From CAZXCQ01 sp964639275 (lineage in GTDB: Bacteria; Desulfobacterota; DSM-4660; Desulfatiglandales; Desulfatiglandaceae), in the NCBI GenBank assembly GCA_964639275.1, contig CAZXCQ010000056.1, positions 1 to 25,502 on the forward strand: a DNA stretch of 25,502 nucleotides. The letters are read 5' to 3'. Positions within the stretch are counted from its first letter, which is position 1. The number at the start of each line of letters is the position of its first letter. The notes below the pieces were generated by a model. It worked only from the letters and a program-made list of their open reading frames with translations. It made no database searches and was not told where the DNA came from. Of the stretch, positions 23,330-25,502 are shown piece after piece. Both the position numbers and the translations under genes were made by a program.

Positions 23330-23587
23330 ATGACCCTCTCTTCATACCCTCCAGTGCCTGCCCCCCGCCCTGCTTCGACAGGATCGAGCCTGTGGAACAA
23401 TCCGGACACGCCATCCGTACACAATACACTGTCTCTAAGTTCACCCCGCCGTGCCTCCAAGAGAATCCTGAAATTTCCGAATCCCCGGGCAATTCAATGG
23501 CCCCAACGTTCCTTCAGCCTTTCTGCCGAGGAGTTCAAGAAGTTGAAGTCACAAATTGTGACTTCAAATTGGGGTGGTATGCGATAG
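23330..23587 (+). pseudogene. Scrambled reading frame ending in an ORF6N-domain fragment
   Basis: An 85-codon frame whose first two thirds are Pro/Ser-rich and look like translated intergenic repeats, not protein. Its end, FSLSAEEFKKLKSQIVTSNWGGMR, matches the middle of ORF6N (phage-antirepressor-type DNA-binding) proteins, which normally go on with a YAFTEQGVAML segment; here a stop follows at once. No ribosome binding site is convincing. I read it as a fragment left by recombination. Confidence 0.5.
23543..23567. repeat. Perfect 12-base-pair palindrome inside the ORF6N fragment
   Basis: TTGAAGTCACAA (23543-23554) and TTGTGACTTCAA (23556-23567) are perfect complements separated by a single A. 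It encodes the LKSQIVTS residues of the ORF6N motif. It may be a binding site, a cruciform or a chance result of the codons. Confidence 0.6.
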
Positions 23588-23695
23588 AACCGAGGGCACG
23601 CTTTCTTTTCCCCTGGTGGAGAGGTCGGGTGAAGGAAATCATCCTCCCTTTCGTAAAGCAGGTCCTCTTGAGCCAGTCAAAGGGGGGGCCGCCTG

Positions 23696-23721
23696 CCTGT
23701 GCGTGACCGCACGCAGACAGG
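23696..23721. repeat. GC-rich intergenic hairpin
   Basis: CCTGT and GCGTG (23696-23705) pair with CACGC (23710-23714) and ACAGG (23717-23721) with a two-base bulge and an ACCG loop. No T-run follows. It is probably part of a dispersed repeat. Confidence 0.4.
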
Positions 23722-23944
23722 GTAGGGATTCTCAAGAATCGGGAGGCTCAGGACCGGGTAGATACTGAACTATTGAACAACGGATGCTGTTCAGCTTCGA
23801 GGTGGCGGAGGTGCTGGACCTTCAGGGGGTGAGGGACAGCGCAAGAAGAAGACGGAAATAGGAAGAGACCCTGGGTCTCCAAAAGGCCGAGTATTCTGAT
23901 CTTTCCTGCTTTTTCGCGGGGAATTCATGCGGGGGGAAGGTGTC

Positions 23945-23985
23945 TTGACCTGATGGATAACATCGTGTTATTAACAATTTGTTAA
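23945..23985 (+). promoter_or_regulatory. Promoter and operator of the broken ATPase gene
   Basis: TTGACC (23945-23950), 17 bases, TTATTA (23968-23973), overlapped by the inverted repeat TTAACAA-T-TTGTTAA (23971-23985). The ribosome binding site GGAGGAGGGG follows directly before ATG 24013. Confidence 0.5.
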
Positions 23986-24012
23986 TGTAACTTTGTTAGG
24001 AGGAGGGGACGG

Positions 24013-24888
24013 ATGCCCCAATTTAAAAACCATTTTCATTATGGAGGAAGGGTTTCCGGCGGGAATTCTGGGACAGGCAAGCGGAGGTTGAAGAGTTGCT
24101 TGAGGATATCCGGTCGCGCCAACATGTCATTATCTTTTCCCAACGCCGGTTCGGCAAAACCTCGCTGGTCTGGCGGGTGTTGGAAGAAGCCGGGAAGGAA
24201 GGCCTGGTGCCCGTCTATGTAAATCTTTATCCGGTCACCGCCTTGCAGGAGTTCATCGAGGCCTACGCAAAGTCCATCGCAGGGACCCTCAGCACATACG
24301 AAAAGGCCACAAAGCTGATGCGTGAATTGTTTACCCGGCTGTATCTCAGCATGGGAGTCGATTCATCGGGGAATCCGCAATGGAATGTCGGCTTCGACAG
24401 GAGCCGCAAACTGGAATCCTTTGACGAAGTGGTCTCCTCTCTGGAAAATTACCTTCAGAAAAAGAAAAAACACGGGGTCGTCGTCTTTGATGAATTTCAG
24501 CAAATTCTGGAGACAAACGGCGACAAGATCCAGAGGCGACTCCGAACCGCCATTCACACCCACAGGCATATTACCTATCTCTTCGTGGGGAGCAAAAAGC
24601 ATCTGATCCATGACATGTTTTCGAATCCCAACCTCATACATGAACACCTGGGACCTTCTGACCCAGCGACAACGACAGGCCCTGATCGTTCTGTCCGAGA
24701 CGGAACCTGGTGAAAGCCCTCTCCGTGCAGGGGCCCTTGCGAGATTCGGCATATCGCAGCCCTCGGTAATGATCAGGGCCTTGAGGAGCCTGATCGACAA
24801 AGACCTCGTCGACAAAGAGAAGGCAACCTATAAGATCATCGATATCTTCTTCAAGCAGTGGATCAAGCGATATATCTCCGGGCTATGA
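24013..24888 (+). pseudogene. Archaeal-type AAA ATPase (COG1672-like), broken by two lesions
   Basis: Remains of an ATP-binding protein of the type often mobile in prokaryotes. ATG 24013 has a strong ribosome binding site. After about 18 codons the frame is lost at the TT of 24066-24067, where a missing base would restore the expected GGNFWDR. The next frame carries Walker A (QRRFGKTSLV, about 24140-24170), Walker B (GVVVFDEFQ, 24474-24500) and the FVGSKKHLI sensor region. It then leaves frame near 24630-24660, where the family normally has perhaps 60-100 more residues. A third frame continues with WDLLTQRQRQAL and a winged-helix ending FFKQWIKRYI (to 24888). So one single-base deletion and one internal deletion with frameshift have inactivated it. 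Confidence 0.75.
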
Positions 24889-24980
24889 TCGTCCTTTGCG
24901 GCGCCTTGGAATAGTCAGATGCACTCACCGGCAGAGTGAAAGGCCGTGCCCTGGTTAGAAGGAGATAAGGATAAAATGCG

Positions 24981-25372
24981 ATGATGCGCAGGGACAAGAT
25001 GCAAAGGGACAAGAAAGTCATGATGGACCGCGATTTGGCTGAGCTCTATGGCGTGGGGACCGCCCAGTTGAAACGGGCTCTTAAAAGAAATATCGGAGTT
25101 TTCCTGATGACTTTGTGTTTGAATTGACAAAACAGGAATTGGAAGAAAGGACAAAATTCCGATTCAATGATGAGGAAATAGCCAAAATTCTTAAAGACTT
25201 TTCCACATTTGCTTCACCCGTCAGGATTACAAAGCGAGTTCATGCTGTACCTGACGATCCCGATGATGACAAGTTTCTTGAATGCGCTCTCTGCTGCAAG
25301 GCGGACTATATTGTATCCGGGGATAAACATTTGTTGAATATCGGTGGGGGAATGAGGGACGTGGGGGAATGA
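24981..25372 (+). pseudogene. ORF6N-PIN chimeric pseudogene
   Basis: The first part reads RRDKMQRDKKVMMDRDLAEL-YGVGTAQLKRALKRNIG, the N-terminus of an ORF6N protein (MLDRDLAELYGV motif). At 25097-25098 one base is missing (GGA-GT where GGA-CGT would give Gly-Arg), and the other frame continues the same domain: FPDDFVFELTKQELEE. Directly after that, from KFRFNDEEIAKIL, the sequence is the second half of a PIN domain, with DPDDDKFLECA and ADYIVSGDKHLL, ending at 25372. The PIN N-terminal strand with its first catalytic Asp is absent. So it is a fusion of two truncated genes plus a frameshift, very likely dead. Confidence 0.7.
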
Positions 25373-25377
25373 CGGAC
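25344..25377. repeat. 17-base tandem duplication
   Basis: GTGGGGGAATGAGGGAC (25344-25360) is followed immediately by GTGGGGGAATGACGGAC (25361-25377), one mismatch. It overlaps the end of the PIN fragment and abuts the inverted repeat. Confidence 0.8.
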
Positions 25378-25457
25378 GTTCTTCATATTTTCACTTTCAT
25401 CGAAAATCACAAAACTTTTCCCAGTTGGCTGGCGAAATATGAAAATGTGAAGGACGT
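25376..25457. repeat. 18-base inverted repeat, possible REP/mobile-element structure
   Basis: Bases 25376-25393 (ACGTT then CTTCATATTTTCA) pair with 25440-25457 (TGAAAATGTGAAG then GACGT) over 18 positions, with two G-U and no mismatch, around a 46-base loop. A further small hairpin TACCC-CTGA-GGGTA lies at 25483-25496. This could be a REP-like unit or the end of a small mobile element continuing past the window. Confidence 0.6.
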
Positions 25458-25502
25458 TATATATTAAATCATCAAAGGGTTATACCCCTGAGGGTACGGC
25501 TT

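Larger units (their letters stand above)
23006..24012. other. About 1 kb of gene debris and palindromes
   Basis: No intact gene. It holds a direct repeat GTTAATCC-GGTTAATCC near 23131-23147, a strong-looking promoter at 23263-23291 with an AT-rich inverted repeat, a short frame from 23330 whose end is an ORF6N fragment, a GC-rich hairpin (CCTGT-GCGTG stem, 23696-23721) and, at 23945-23985, another promoter with inverted repeat before the broken ATPase gene. Confidence 0.6.

Noticed and set aside
23782..23860. Short 25-codon frame beginning ATGCTGTTCAGCTTCGAGG
   Set aside because: No ribosome binding site and no recognisable domain; it lies within debris.

Overview
The window reads as chromosome of a Gram-negative anaerobe, most likely a Desulfobacterota (deltaproteobacterial, sulfate-reducer type) lineage. 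The grounds are a TupA-type tungstate-binding protein, a flavin-free aldehyde-oxidoreductase-type molybdenum hydroxylase, a DsrC/TusE-type sulfur carrier, a diheme exported protein, a phosphate-porin-type barrel and a DUF362 protein, with moderate GC. This is inference from gene content; there is no rRNA or other taxonomic marker here.

Left part (1-5921): tupA on the minus strand faces away from a plus-strand TonB-dependent receptor. The receptor is followed by an exported FG-GAP beta-propeller protein and by a second Tup-like binding protein that has apparently lost about a hundred internal residues. This looks like a metal-oxyanion acquisition area, but the receptor ligand is not shown by sequence.

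Middle (5922-10751): a tight minus-strand operon encodes a [2Fe-2S]2/molybdopterin hydroxylase (885 aa), a one-cysteine TusE/DsrC-like carrier, a class V cysteine desulfurase and an 88-aa unknown protein. I read it as a molybdo- or tungsto-enzyme with its own sulfur relay for cofactor sulfuration. Between this operon and the divergent gene at 10752 lie two copies of the same operator, TATATC-N6-GATATA, each overlapping a sigma70-like promoter. This module is the most interesting item in the window.

Right of that (10752-15151): an unrecognised 255-aa protein, a porin of the OprO/OprP type with an N-terminal coiled coil, and a diheme, GEGP-motif exported protein with a C-terminal sorting tail. 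Next (15325-19906) come a DUF362 protein, a stand-alone B3/B4 domain protein, a polysaccharide-deacetylase-fold protein whose metal ligands are substituted, and an orphan biotin carboxylase (accC).

Right end (19907-25502): a defence/decay island with three successive toxin-antitoxin-like pairs (RHH/PIN, MNT/HEPN, small protein/AbiEii). After them comes about 2.5 kb of debris: ORF6N fragments, a frameshifted AAA ATPase, an ORF6N-PIN chimera, AT-rich palindromic operators and a long inverted repeat close to the window end. I saw no tRNA, rRNA or CRISPR array.
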